Source of the DNA: Coriobacteriia bacterium
GTDB lineage: Bacteria; Actinomycetota; Coriobacteriia; Anaerosomatales; JAHIQC01
Reading direction: 5' to 3'
NCBI GenBank assembly: GCA_030653635.1
Contig: JAURYZ010000167.1
Location: 1-16,944 of the forward strand
Length of the DNA stretch: 16,944 nt
The notes below the pieces were generated by a model that was not told the origin of the DNA, ran no database searches, and was given only the letters and a program-made list of their open reading frames with translations. Positions 6,276 to 13,984 of the stretch are shown here, piece by piece; positions within the stretch are counted from its first letter, which is position 1; each line of letters opens with the position of its first letter. The position numbers and the translations under genes are program-made.

Positions 6276-6295
6276 TGCTATACACAGGGTGGAGG
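6276..6295 (+). promoter_or_regulatory. Extended -10 promoter and ribosome binding site of the GAF-PAS gene
   Basis: TGCTATACA (6276-6284) is a strong extended -10 and GGAGG at 6291-6295 lies six bases before the ATG at 6302. The predicted start point (about 6291) would give a very short leader. A tandem 9-base repeat GCGGGTTTT occurs twice at 6223-6240, upstream of the promoter. Confidence 0.5.
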
Positions 6296-6301
6296 ACTTG
6301 T

Positions 6302-7762
6302 ATGGAGCAGGAGCGCCGGCACGTACCGACCATAAATGAGATCCGCACCGAGGAGACCGCTGCGCTTGCGCGTGCGGCCACTGGGTTGTGTGATGCGCTG
6401 GGCGCTGAGCGCGTTTACGCGGCGACGCTGTCCCCGGAGGGCGTGTTGCGCTTCAAGGCCGCTGCGCCTGCAAGCGCCGGCTCGCCCGGCTCGCTCGAGC
6501 CTGCTGCGGTCGAAGGCATCGCCGAGGCGATCTCCCTAGCACAGGTCAGCGATGTCCCGAACGCTCGTCCACCCTTCTCGGGAGATGGCCGCGTCGTTGC
6601 CATTCCTTGGACGTACTCCGATAGGGTGCTCGGCGTTGGCGTTGTGATCATGCCCGAGGGAGTCGATCTTCCTGGTGACCGCGTGTTGGCACTGCTGGGG
6701 CAGAAGGTCGGCTCGACACTTGCGGCCTTGAGAGACTGCGATTCTTTGGCGCATCGCATCGCGCAGATGCGCGACTCGGCAGATCTGTTCCATTCCGCAT
6801 TCGAGAGCGTGTCTGACGCGATGAAGCTGATCGACCTAGACGGCCATATCCTGCGCTGGAACAAAGCCAGCGAGTGCATGTACGGATGGGCGGCCGTCGA
6901 CGTTTTGGGCAAGAAGATCCCTCACGTGCCCGAGGCCCTGCGGCTGCGCACCATTCGCGACATCCGCGCCATCGCGGCGGGCGGTACCACAGTCGAGCGT
7001 GAATCGGCTGCTCTTAAGGCTGACGGGTCGCGGATCATGGCGCAGATCACTGTGGTGCCGTTCCTGGACAGCGAGGGCGATCCGGCCGGAGTGCTTTCGA
7101 TAGCGCGCGAGGTGAGGATCCCGGGCGCAGAGACCGTCGACACTGATGTGTGCGCGCTACTAGCCGATGCGGTCGCAGCGCCCATGGGCTCACTGGTCGG
7201 ATACGCTCAGCTGTTGCTGCAGACCGATATCTTCGAAGATCCCAATCGCCGCAAGCGCACGGTGCGCGTCATCGAGGAGTACACCAACACCATCACCACG
7301 CTCATGAACGATGTCGCCCTTATCTCGGGAGGCCGGGAAGGGCTGCTCGAACTAGAGACGATCGACGCGTCGATACTCGTGACGGATGCGGTGGGACGGG
7401 TCGAGCAACAACATGCAGGAGCCTACCGATTCATGATCGACTACGACTCTGCGTCGTCCCCCGTGCGACTGGATCGACGCAGGATGCAGCGCGCTCTTGC
7501 AAGCGTCTTGGAGGCGATGCTCGACGGTAGGCCCAAAGGCACCGAGGCCATCGTGAGCATCGTGCCGTTCGGCACAGGGGTATGCGTGGAGTTCTCTCTT
7601 GGGAGCAATGGCGGCTCACCCGGGCTTGCGCCAAGCGGATACGCTACTCTGGGCGTGCACATAGCGCGAGTCATCGTAGAGTCGCACGGGGGATCATTGA
7701 GCGTCGGCGATCAAAACTCGGGTGTGTCGTTTCGAATCGTTTTGCCGGGAGAGGCCGGCTAA
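6302..7762 (+). CDS. GAF-PAS histidine-kinase-like protein lacking the phospho-acceptor His
   Basis: The start at 6302 is fixed by GGAGG six bases upstream (486 residues). Residues 15-145 resemble a GAF sensor domain. Residues 160-270 are a PAS domain (FHSAFESVSDAMKLIDLDGH, then WNKASECMYGW), followed by a dimerisation helix pair (ADAVAAPMGSLVGYAQLLL, 288-306) and a HATPase-like end (LGVHIARVIVESHGG, SFRIVLP). Aligned to the usual HELRTPL motif, the phospho-acceptor His is Asp289. The N-box Asn residues are replaced (A400, E404) and no DxGxG ATP-lid motif is present. It therefore probably neither binds ATP normally nor phosphorylates itself, and may act as a sensor scaffold or pseudokinase. 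It has no membrane segment and no adjacent response regulator. Twenty bases separate it from the next gene, likely one operon. Confidence 0.8.
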   Translation: MEQERRHVPTINEIRTEETAALARAATGLCDALGAERVYAATLSPEGVLRFKAAAPASAGSPGSLEPAAVEGIAEAISLAQVSDVPNARPPFSGDGRVVAIPWTYSDRVLGVGVVIMPEGVDLPGDRVLALLGQKVGSTLAALRDCDSLAHRIAQMRDSADLFHSAFESVSDAMKLIDLDGHILRWNKASECMYGWAAVDVLGKKIPHVPEALRLRTIRDIRAIAAGGTTVERESAALKADGSRIMAQITVVPFLDSEGDPAGVLSIAREVRIPGAETVDTDVCALLADAVAAPMGSLVGYAQLLLQTDIFEDPNRRKRTVRVIEEYTNTITTLMNDVALISGGREGLLELETIDASILVTDAVGRVEQQHAGAYRFMIDYDSASSPVRLDRRRMQRALASVLEAMLDGRPKGTEAIVSIVPFGTGVCVEFSLGSNGGSPGLAPSGYATLGVHIARVIVESHGGSLSVGDQNSGVSFRIVLPGEAG

Positions 7763-7782
7763 TCACATGCCGAGGAGGCACG

Positions 7783-8832
7783 ATGCAAGACTCGATCGAT
7801 CCGTACGGCAGCGTTCCTGAAACGCAGCCGGCTCCTGAAGAACCAACAGTGGCAGTAGAGACTTCTGCACCAGCAGCAGCTGTCGTGGCCGATGAGGAGC
7901 CTCGCGGCCGTCGTTCCTCGGCAGGTAAGAGAGGCCTCGGGGGCGTGTGGATCACCCTCGCGGTGATCGTGGCGCTTGCGATTCTGGGCGCCGTCGGATG
8001 GTACGGGTACCAGGCCAAGGTCACCCGTTCTGCCGCTTCAGAAAAGCTTGCCGAGGCGACTGGACTTATCGAGAGCGCCGACGAGGTCGTGCTACAGATC
8101 GACGAGGTCGTTCGGGCCGAAGTGACAGCGAATGTCGGCAGGAAGGCCGCCGAGGCCAAGACCAAGTTCGATGGCGCCAGCGCCGATCTGGACTCAGCGA
8201 TTACGATGCTAGAACAGGCCAAGCCTGACCTGTCCGAGGCCGAGGTGCTGCGCGCAAACGCGCTCGCCAACTCCGCGAAGGCCCGGATCACGATGCTTGG
8301 GCAGGCAAGCCCGATTCTGGACGCCAACGTGGCGGCCGGCTCCGCGATCGATCCGGCGCAGGAAGCATGGACGCTCATGCTCGACGCCGAGAAGATCGCT
8401 GATGAATCGGTCAAGGAATACAACAAGCTCACCAAGGACGCGGTGAGCAAGTCGGCCACGCTGACCGTCTCCGCGGAGGCGAAGTTCAAGGAGAGCCGGC
8501 TCAAGTTCGATGAGGCGCACAAGGCCTTTGGCGCGGCGGGCCTTGACGTGTATCTCACTTACATAGATCAGAAGCTTGCGGCTCTTGCGTTGTCCAGACA
8601 GGCCGATACCTCGTTTGTGGCAGGCAACAACGCCCAAGCCAATGAGTACTCCAATCAGTACAACGTGAAGGACAAGCAGGTCATCGAGCTTGCCAAGAAG
8701 CTGCCGGCAAGCCCGTCGGCCGTCATCGCCGATGCGTATGAGAAGCAGGCCGGAGAGGCGACGAAGGCCTACTTCCAGGCTCGCGAGGAAGCCACGAGCG
8801 CCGATGACGAGTTAAGGGCACTATCTGAGTAG
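7783..8832 (+). CDS. Single-pass membrane protein with long helical extracellular domain
   Basis: The ATG at 7783 has AGGAGG four bases upstream (349 residues). Residues 1-50 are Pro/Ala/Glu-rich and probably cytoplasmic, ending in a basic patch (RGRRSSAGKRG). Residues about 54-76 form one transmembrane helix (WITLAVIVALAILGAVGWYG). The remaining 270 residues are almost entirely Ala/Glu/Lys/Asp-rich helix with heptad-like patterning and no cysteines, suggesting an extracytoplasmic coiled coil or helical bundle. I recognise no named family. It follows the GAF-PAS protein by 20 bases, so the two may work together, for example with this protein as the membrane-side sensor or anchor. That is inference from position. 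Confidence 0.75.
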   Translation: MQDSIDPYGSVPETQPAPEEPTVAVETSAPAAAVVADEEPRGRRSSAGKRGLGGVWITLAVIVALAILGAVGWYGYQAKVTRSAASEKLAEATGLIESADEVVLQIDEVVRAEVTANVGRKAAEAKTKFDGASADLDSAITMLEQAKPDLSEAEVLRANALANSAKARITMLGQASPILDANVAAGSAIDPAQEAWTLMLDAEKIADESVKEYNKLTKDAVSKSATLTVSAEAKFKESRLKFDEAHKAFGAAGLDVYLTYIDQKLAALALSRQADTSFVAGNNAQANEYSNQYNVKDKQVIELAKKLPASPSAVIADAYEKQAGEATKAYFQAREEATSADDELRALSE

Positions 8833-8917
8833 TCCTACACTCGAATACGGGAGGCACACCACAGAAGGGCGCCGGGGCCATCAAAGCACGCAATGAGGCA
8901 GAGCGGGCGAAAGACGC

Positions 8918-9634
8918 TCAGCCCTCTTCGTAGCCGGACCCCATGCGGGCCAGTGCGCCCACATCGAACACGATGACGGTTCGGCCTTGAACCTCGACGA
9001 TCTCGTCGTCGCGCAGTCGTGCGAAGGCGCGCGAGAGCGTCTCGGGGACCGTGCCCAGCGATGCCGCGAGCTCGGTTTTCGTCATGCCCAGATCCACGCG
9101 GAGTCCCTCGGTCGTTGTCTCGCCAGACGCGAGCGCCCTTTGGAACAGATAGCGCGCGAGGCGTGACGGCACGTCGAGCGCGAGTGTTTGCACAACGCTC
9201 GTGAAGTTGACGACCTTGCTCGCCAGCCCCGAGATGAGGTTCTGTGCCACTGCGGGCTCGGCGGCCAGCAGCGTGTAGAGGGACTCGCGTGGCAGCCACG
9301 CGATGGTGCCATCCGTCGACGCCTCAATATTTGCGGGGTAGCGCCCGCCAGCGAGTGCGGCCACCGCGGCGATCGGGTCGCTTACGCCCAAGTCCTCGAA
9401 GGTTATCTGCTTGCCGTCGGCTCCCATGTGGAACACTCGGGCCTTGCCGCTCACCAGCACGCCGAAACTGTCGGCCAAATCGCCCTCACAGGCCAAAGTC
9501 TCGCCTCGACCGATATCACGCACACGCGCCTGACGGGCCAGCTCCAGAACCGCAGCGTCACTCGCTGTGCGCCATAGGCGACAACTTCTAAGCGCGGACC
9601 ACAGGTCCGGGCGGATGTCTGAGGGGGCTTTCAA
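8918..9634 (-). CDS. Crp/Fnr-family regulator, HcpR/DNR-like
   Basis: Residues about 10-120 are a cyclic-nucleotide-binding-type beta barrel (GETLACEGDLADSFGVLVSG) but lack the GExxGE...RxA phosphate-binding cassette of CRP, so cAMP is unlikely to be the ligand. There is no FNR-like N-terminal Cys cluster (only C18 and C49). A long dimer helix follows, then a Crp-type helix-turn-helix at about 185-206 (MTKTELAASLGTVPETLSRA). Its recognition helix has E198-x-x-S201-R202, the residues by which FNR and relatives read TTGA half-sites. The gene starts with TTG at 9634; an in-frame stop lies shortly upstream, so it cannot extend. It diverges from ygbA-hcp. By analogy with HcpR, it probably senses NO and controls that operon and itself. 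Confidence 0.85.
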   Translation of the reverse strand: MKAPSDIRPDLWSALRSCRLWRTASDAAVLELARQARVRDIGRGETLACEGDLADSFGVLVSGKARVFHMGADGKQITFEDLGVSDPIAAVAALAGGRYPANIEASTDGTIAWLPRESLYTLLAAEPAVAQNLISGLASKVVNFTSVVQTLALDVPSRLARYLFQRALASGETTTEGLRVDLGMTKTELAASLGTVPETLSRAFARLRDDEIVEVQGRTVIVFDVGALARMGSGYEEG

Positions 9635-9694
9635 CAGCGGGTATCCGTTCCTCGGCGGGAATCACTACAGAATCACTCAAGATTTCGTGTGGAA

Positions 9695-9708
9695 TTGACG
9701 CGAGTCAA
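9695..9708. promoter_or_regulatory. Predicted operator TTGAC-N4-GTCAA of the Crp/Fnr regulator
   Basis: TTGAC (9695-9699), GCGA, GTCAA (9704-9708) is a perfect 5+5 palindrome in the FNR/DNR layout (TTGAY-N4-RTCAA). It lies in the divergent region between the regulator and ygbA. Its centre at 9701.5 is 41.5 bases before a start point predicted from the -10-like TAGTGT at 9731, the classic class II activator position. On the opposite strand TTGACT of the same site could serve as a -35 for the regulator gene, so binding there would repress it. Confidence 0.7.
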
Positions 9709-9730
9709 GGATAGCGCGTTCGGGCATGGG

Positions 9731-9736
9731 TAGTGT
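9731..9736 (+). promoter_or_regulatory. -10-like element of the ygbA-hcp operon
   Basis: TAGTGT keeps the first, second and last bases of the consensus and is correctly placed for a promoter activated from the operator at 9695-9708. There is no good -35, as expected for an activator-dependent promoter. Confidence 0.4.
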
Positions 9737-9815
9737 GTGGGCGCGGCACAATGTTGATTGAGTCCTGAATTGAGCCGATTGAGCGCAAGGCCGTGCCTAA
9801 ATCCAAGGAGCAGTT

Positions 9816-10265
9816 GTGAACGAGCGGTTCGCCGAGAAGATGGCCACAGAGCAGGTACGCGTCGACGCGCGCACACTCGCTGATTTTGTGAGCATTTACT
9901 GCGACGGACATCACAAGGGTCGCGATCGCGCGCGGTTGGTCAGCGATGCGGCGGCGCTCGGGGTCTACGGCCGCAAGTCGCACGTGTTGTGCGAAAAGTG
10001 CGCCGAGCACCTGCGCTATGCCGAGAAGAGGCGCGCGTTTTGCCCCAGAGACCCCAAACCGTTCTGTGCGCATTGCGATACGCACTGCTACCGCGACGAA
10101 GAGCGAGCCTGGCAGCGCGAGATGATGCGCTACTCCGGGCGGCGCTCCGTATTTCGGGGCCACGCCGTGGACGGCATCAAGCATGTGATCGCGGCTAGGA
10201 AGTGGCGCCGCGAAATGGAACAGAGCGCGGCTTTTGCCGCACAGACAGAGAGGGAAGACTCATGA
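9816..10265 (+). CDS. ygbA: YgbA-like 'nitrous oxide-stimulated promoter' family protein
   Basis: The GTG at 9816 has AAGGAG five bases upstream (149 residues). The family signature is clear: FVSIYCDGHH (C29), LCEKCAEHLRYAEKR (C59, C62), FCPRDPKPFCAHCDTHCY (C76, C84, C87, C91) and MMRYSGRRSVFRGHAV. The conserved cysteines suggest metal or Fe-S binding. In E. coli ygbA is under NsrR control and helps recovery from nitric oxide stress; its biochemical activity is unsettled. Here it is the first gene behind the predicted NO-responsive operator, and its stop overlaps the ferredoxin start (ATGA), so it is co-translated with the hcp cluster. Compared with enterobacterial members it has a slightly longer N-terminus and a basic C-terminal helix. 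Confidence 0.85.
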   Translation: MNERFAEKMATEQVRVDARTLADFVSIYCDGHHKGRDRARLVSDAAALGVYGRKSHVLCEKCAEHLRYAEKRRAFCPRDPKPFCAHCDTHCYRDEERAWQREMMRYSGRRSVFRGHAVDGIKHVIAARKWRREMEQSAAFAAQTEREDS

Positions 10266-10651
10266 GTAGCGAGACCATCACAAGACAGATTGTTCGCATC
10301 GACGAGGAGCTGTGCAATGGCTGCGGCGTTTGCGTGAGCCCGTGCGCGGAGGGCGCGATCCAGATCGTCGACGGCAAGGCCAAGGTCATCCGCGAGGAGC
10401 TTTGCGACGGCGCGGGATTCTGTCTGGGCGTCTGCCCAACAGGTGCGCTCACGCTAGAAGAGCGTGAGACGGTGCCGTTCGATCACGAGGCGGCCGAGCC
10501 GATCATGGCGCAGAAGAAGGCGAACTACATCGCGCAGCACTGTTTCAACTGCGGCGCATCCGAAGATGCGGCCCCGCTTTTGCCGGTCCGCACCAAAGGT
10601 GACAGCACGTGGGTCTGCACCCGCTGTCTGCCGGCGCTCATACACGGATAG
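10262..10651 (+). CDS. Ferredoxin-like protein with C-terminal Cys4 motif
   Basis: The ATG at 10262 overlaps the ygbA stop; AGGGAAG lies just upstream. There are 129 residues. Cluster motif 1 is complete: C18-x2-C21-x2-C24-x3-C28 (CNGCGVCVSPC). In motif 2 (CDGAGFCLGVCP) the second cysteine is Ala51, leaving C48, C54 and C58. The second cluster may therefore be a [3Fe-4S] or a site-altered [4Fe-4S] cluster. Unlike classical ferredoxins the protein continues to a Cys4 motif, C94-x2-C97 and C119-x2-C122, resembling a zinc ribbon or rubredoxin-like site. It sits 82 bases before hcp with no terminator between them, so the likely job is to supply electrons to Hcp, the role Hcr plays in enterobacteria. 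Confidence 0.85.
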   Translation: MSSETITRQIVRIDEELCNGCGVCVSPCAEGAIQIVDGKAKVIREELCDGAGFCLGVCPTGALTLEERETVPFDHEAAEPIMAQKKANYIAQHCFNCGASEDAAPLLPVRTKGDSTWVCTRCLPALIHG

Positions 10652-10733
10652 GCCTTCTGGAGGCGTTGGGCGAAAGCGCACCTGACGAGCAGGGGATCGA
10701 GAGCACTGACCGAATACGTTGAAAGGAACCAGC

Positions 10734-12377
10734 ATGTTTTGTAATCAGTGTGAACAAACCGCGAAAGGCACGGGCTGCACGACTGTCGGTGTATGCGGCA
10801 AACAGCCCGACACATCGGCACTTCAGGATTTGATCGTAGACCGCATGGTCGCTCTGTCCCTGTGGGCGCAGGCTGCCCGCAGTGCCGGTTTCGTGAGCGA
10901 TGTCGTCGATACCTTCGCCGACCGAGCCGTGTTCCATACCGTCACGAACGTGGACTTCGATAACGACATGCTCGCTGCGGTGGTTCGCGAGTTCGATACG
11001 CACATCGCCACCGTGAAGACGGCAGCTGAGGCCGCAGGTAAGGCGCCAGCCAACACCGACTCATCACTCACCTTCGTGCCCGCAACCACGCTCGATGAGC
11101 TCGTGGCACAGGCCGAGGCGATCGGTCACTTCTCGAAGCACTCCGCAAACGAGGATGTAGCCTCGCTCATGCAAGTCACCATCTATGGCGTCAAGGGCTT
11201 GTGCGCGTACGCAGACCACGCTCGTCTCCTCGGCCAGGCGGATCCTTCCGTTGAAGCCTTCGTATACGACGCTTTCGCGGCGCTCGCCGATCCGACCCTC
11301 GGAGTCGAAGAGTGGGTGGCGCTGGCGCTCAAGGCCGGCGGGGTCAACCTGCGTGCGATGGAGCTTCTGGATGCTGCTAACACCGGCAGCTACGGTCATC
11401 CCGTCCCCACCGAGGTCCCGCTGGGCCATCGGCCGAACAAGGCTATCCTCATCACCGGCCACGACCTGCATGATCTAAAGGACCTGCTCGAGCAGACCGA
11501 GGGCAAGGGCATCGACATCTACACGCACGGCGAGATGCTGCCGGCGCACGGTTACCCGGAGCTTAAGAAGTACTCGCATTTCTATGGCAACTACGGCACG
11601 GCGTGGCAGAACCAGCGCAAGGAGTTCTCGGAGTTCCCTGGCGCCATCCTGTTCACGACCAACTGCATCCAGGCCCCTCGCGACGAGTACGCCGCGAACG
11701 TCTTCACCACCGGCAACGTGGGTTGGGCCGGAACGACGCACGTGCCTAACGGCCAGTTCGCGCCCGTCATCGCGCGTGCCTTAGAGCTACCTGGATTTAC
11801 CGATGAGTACGACAACGGTTCAGTGATGGTCGGCTTTGGCCGCAACGCGGTTCTCGCCGTGGCCCCCGCGGTCATCGATGCGGTCAAGAACGGCGATATC
11901 AAGCACTTCTTCTTGGTTGGTGGCTGTGACGGCGCCAAGCCGGGCCGCAGTTACTTCACCGAATTCGTTGAGCAGACTCCGGCCGACACCATCGTTCTCA
12001 CGCTGGCCTGCGGCAAATTCCGTTTCTTTGACCAAAAGCTCGGCGACATCGGCGGCATCCCGCGTCTTCTCGATGTTGGCCAGTGCAACGATGCATACAG
12101 TGCGGTCCAGATCGCAGTAGCACTCGCGGACGCGTTTGAGATCGGCGTGAACGACCTGCCGCTGTCCATGATTCTATCGTGGTACGAGCAGAAGGCCGTA
12201 GCGGTTCTGCTTACGCTTTTGCACCTAGGCATCACCGACATCCGGCTTGGGCCCACCCTGCCCTCGTTCGTGACCCCAAATGTTCTGCAGGTTCTCGTCG
12301 ACGCTTTCGGCATCAAGCCGATTGCCGAGACCGCAGCCGAGGACCTCGCTGCCATCCTCGGCACAGAGGTGGCGTAG
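10734..12377 (+). CDS. hcp: Hydroxylamine reductase / hybrid-cluster protein (Hcp)
   Basis: The ATG at 10734 has AAGGAA five bases upstream (547 residues, normal length). The N-terminal cysteines C3-x2-C6-x8-C15-x5-C21 match the Hcp class of strict anaerobes that holds a [4Fe-4S] cluster. All hybrid-cluster ligands are recognisable: H243 (TGHDLHD), E267 (GEMLPAHGYP), C311 (TTNC), C398 (VGGCDGAKPGR, the persulfide cysteine), C426 (LACGKFRF), C451 (GQCNDAYS), E485 and K487 (SWYEQKA). Hcp reduces hydroxylamine in vitro and is regarded as a high-affinity NO reductase forming N2O in vivo, acting in the cytoplasm. It belongs to the ygbA-ferredoxin-hcp unit and is probably induced through the Crp/Fnr regulator upstream. 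Confidence 0.97.
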   Translation: MFCNQCEQTAKGTGCTTVGVCGKQPDTSALQDLIVDRMVALSLWAQAARSAGFVSDVVDTFADRAVFHTVTNVDFDNDMLAAVVREFDTHIATVKTAAEAAGKAPANTDSSLTFVPATTLDELVAQAEAIGHFSKHSANEDVASLMQVTIYGVKGLCAYADHARLLGQADPSVEAFVYDAFAALADPTLGVEEWVALALKAGGVNLRAMELLDAANTGSYGHPVPTEVPLGHRPNKAILITGHDLHDLKDLLEQTEGKGIDIYTHGEMLPAHGYPELKKYSHFYGNYGTAWQNQRKEFSEFPGAILFTTNCIQAPRDEYAANVFTTGNVGWAGTTHVPNGQFAPVIARALELPGFTDEYDNGSVMVGFGRNAVLAVAPAVIDAVKNGDIKHFFLVGGCDGAKPGRSYFTEFVEQTPADTIVLTLACGKFRFFDQKLGDIGGIPRLLDVGQCNDAYSAVQIAVALADAFEIGVNDLPLSMILSWYEQKAVAVLLTLLHLGITDIRLGPTLPSFVTPNVLQVLVDAFGIKPIAETAAEDLAAILGTEVA

Positions 12378-12384
12378 CCACACC

Positions 12385-12750
12385 ATGAGGCATCGCATTC
12401 TCATCGGCAGCCTTGTTGTGACGGCGGTTCTCCTCGCCGGTGTGATTGTGGTGTACGCGTTCGGTACGCCGCAGGCCCCCTCACCGGGGTCTGCGGCACG
12501 TACCGATGTGGCTGCAGGACAGCTCGCGGACCCCGCCGCGACCGAGTCCACGGGCCAGAGCACCGGTCAGGCCACGACTGAGGCCACGGGTTCTGTTCCC
12601 GCGCCGGATCCGAGCAGCCCGCTCGCCATCCAGATTCCGGGATGCGTGTGCCACAGCGACGACCCCAAGCTCGTAAAGGAGCACGCAAGCTATCGCATGA
12701 ACCAATGCTTCGGGTGTCATGCCGGCGGCATGCCCGAGATGGCGCAGTAG
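12385..12750 (+). CDS. Small membrane-anchored cytochrome c-like protein
   Basis: The ATG at 12385 lies seven bases after the hcp stop; 121 residues. Residues 5-26 are one membrane helix or uncleaved signal (ILIGSLVVTAVLLAGVIVVY), followed by a Ser/Thr/Ala-rich linker to about 80. The last 35 residues hold a canonical heme c motif, C108-F-G-C111-H112 (NQCFGCHAGG), and a second, non-canonical C87-V-C89-H90 with one residue between the cysteines. The tail should therefore be on the outer side with one, possibly two, hemes. The ribosome binding site is weak (GAGGTGG, 12 bases away), suggesting translational coupling to hcp. It could pass electrons between the membrane pool and an extracytoplasmic partner; a direct link to cytoplasmic Hcp is unlikely on topology grounds. 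Confidence 0.75.
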   Translation: MRHRILIGSLVVTAVLLAGVIVVYAFGTPQAPSPGSAARTDVAAGQLADPAATESTGQSTGQATTEATGSVPAPDPSSPLAIQIPGCVCHSDDPKLVKEHASYRMNQCFGCHAGGMPEMAQ

Positions 12751-12762
12751 TAAGCCCGGGGC

Positions 12763-13830
12763 CTAGCGCCTCGGATCTTCGATTTTTCCGAGGAACAGCA
12801 GCGTGCCCGTCTCGCTGTCGTCGATTGCGAAGAGGAACGGCCGGTTTACGAGCATTTCGAACCGGTCCTTGGGAGGTAGCGAGGCGTTGGCGCGAGGCGT
12901 CTCGACGCCGGTTGCCGCCGCTGCTTCTGTGCCTGTCTCCTCCACTGAAACATGGGTCTGGTGAAGCACGCGGGAGATCCAGAGCGGGTCGTCGCCCATG
13001 TGGATACCGCTGAAGTCGGCCTTTTCCGGCTCGAACGCACTCGGCATACCCATGTCGCAAAGTACGTCGGCAAGCTCGATCTTTGTCCGGGTCGTGAATT
13101 TGGGCAGCTCCAAATAGCCGCTCCGTCTGGTCGCGGTGTCGGTGAGTTCTGACCACGCCGCCCCGCCCAGCCGCTCAAGCTCGTGGTCGACCGCTCCTGA
13201 GGGATCGCCGTTGACGACCGGCGGTAGCAAGATCCACATCCCAAGGCGGCCGTCCTTGTAAGGGAGCCTGACCGCCTGCGTGCCATTGAACTCGGCGTAG
13301 CGCATCTCGCCCCCGCGGCTCATGGTCGGCACGTCCACCTGTGCCGAACCTGTCGCGAACGGTCTATCGCTCGTTGCATCGGCCCGAAACGGCGTCTCCC
13401 AATCACCCTTCATATACACGGCGTTCACGAGGTAGAGCGCGGCATCGGCGGGCGCTTCGTCGAGCAGGTTCGCGTATGCTGCGTTAGTGCGGTCCAGGCC
13501 GAGTGCGCTCAGGCGCAGGGTCGACTCCATCTCGCGCTTTGTCTTCGCTGAGGCGCCGTTGTAGGCCATGGTCAGTGCCGCGTGCACCGACAGTGGCGAG
13601 ACCACGGTATTGGTGCCCCGCGTCTCCTCGGCCCCTGCACGGTTCAGCAGATCAAAGCCGAAGTCCGTAATCGCCGAGGAGAGCTCGTCGTTGACCCCGC
13701 CATCGGCAACGCCTTTGATGGGCGCACCCGAAGCGACCGCCTCGCCGATCTTTAGCCCATCTTGTGCACATGCCGCTAACGTTCCGGTCATGAGAATCGC
13801 CAGCAGCAGTGCGAGCGTGATCCTATGCAC
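12763..13830 (-). CDS. Lipoprotein serpin (serine protease inhibitor)
   Basis: The GTG at 13830 is preceded by GGGGGG four bases away and begins a typical lipoprotein signal (MHRITLALLLAILMTGTLAA, Cys21 with lipobox LAAC); the upstream ATG at 13842 has no usable spacing. The mature 335 residues are a serpin: NTVVSPLSVHAALTMAYNGA, LYLVNAVYMKGDWETPF, RLPYKDGRLGMWILLP, and the C-terminal NRPFLFAIDDSETGTLLFLG. The hinge (EETGTEAAAATG, about 297-308) has the small residues needed for loop insertion, so it is predicted to be inhibitory. Counting from the hinge puts P1 at Ala314 (with Arg313 next to it). It would trap extracellular serine proteases at the cell surface. It is transcribed divergently from the M28 peptidase gene. 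Confidence 0.92.
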   Translation of the reverse strand: MHRITLALLLAILMTGTLAACAQDGLKIGEAVASGAPIKGVADGGVNDELSSAITDFGFDLLNRAGAEETRGTNTVVSPLSVHAALTMAYNGASAKTKREMESTLRLSALGLDRTNAAYANLLDEAPADAALYLVNAVYMKGDWETPFRADATSDRPFATGSAQVDVPTMSRGGEMRYAEFNGTQAVRLPYKDGRLGMWILLPPVVNGDPSGAVDHELERLGGAAWSELTDTATRRSGYLELPKFTTRTKIELADVLCDMGMPSAFEPEKADFSGIHMGDDPLWISRVLHQTHVSVEETGTEAAAATGVETPRANASLPPKDRFEMLVNRPFLFAIDDSETGTLLFLGKIEDPRR

Positions 13831-13984
13831 GATGCCCCCCATCCTCTTCGGCGATATCACTATGACGCACCAACCGCGTGAGGGGTTCACGACTCATCGG
13901 CCTCATGCGTTCCGCAGTGCAGTATCATAGTTTGGAGCGGCGCGGGAGGGCTCGCGCCATGGGAGCGTACTCCACGGAGGATCG

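Noticed and set aside
8901..8919. GAGCG/CGCTC hairpin between the convergent coiled-coil and regulator genes
   Set aside because: The stem is only five base pairs with a 9-base loop and no T-run; too weak to call a terminator.
12768..12792. CCTCGGA/TCCGAGG hairpin with T-rich loop
   Set aside because: It lies inside the last codons of the serpin gene and its T-run is in the loop rather than after the stem.
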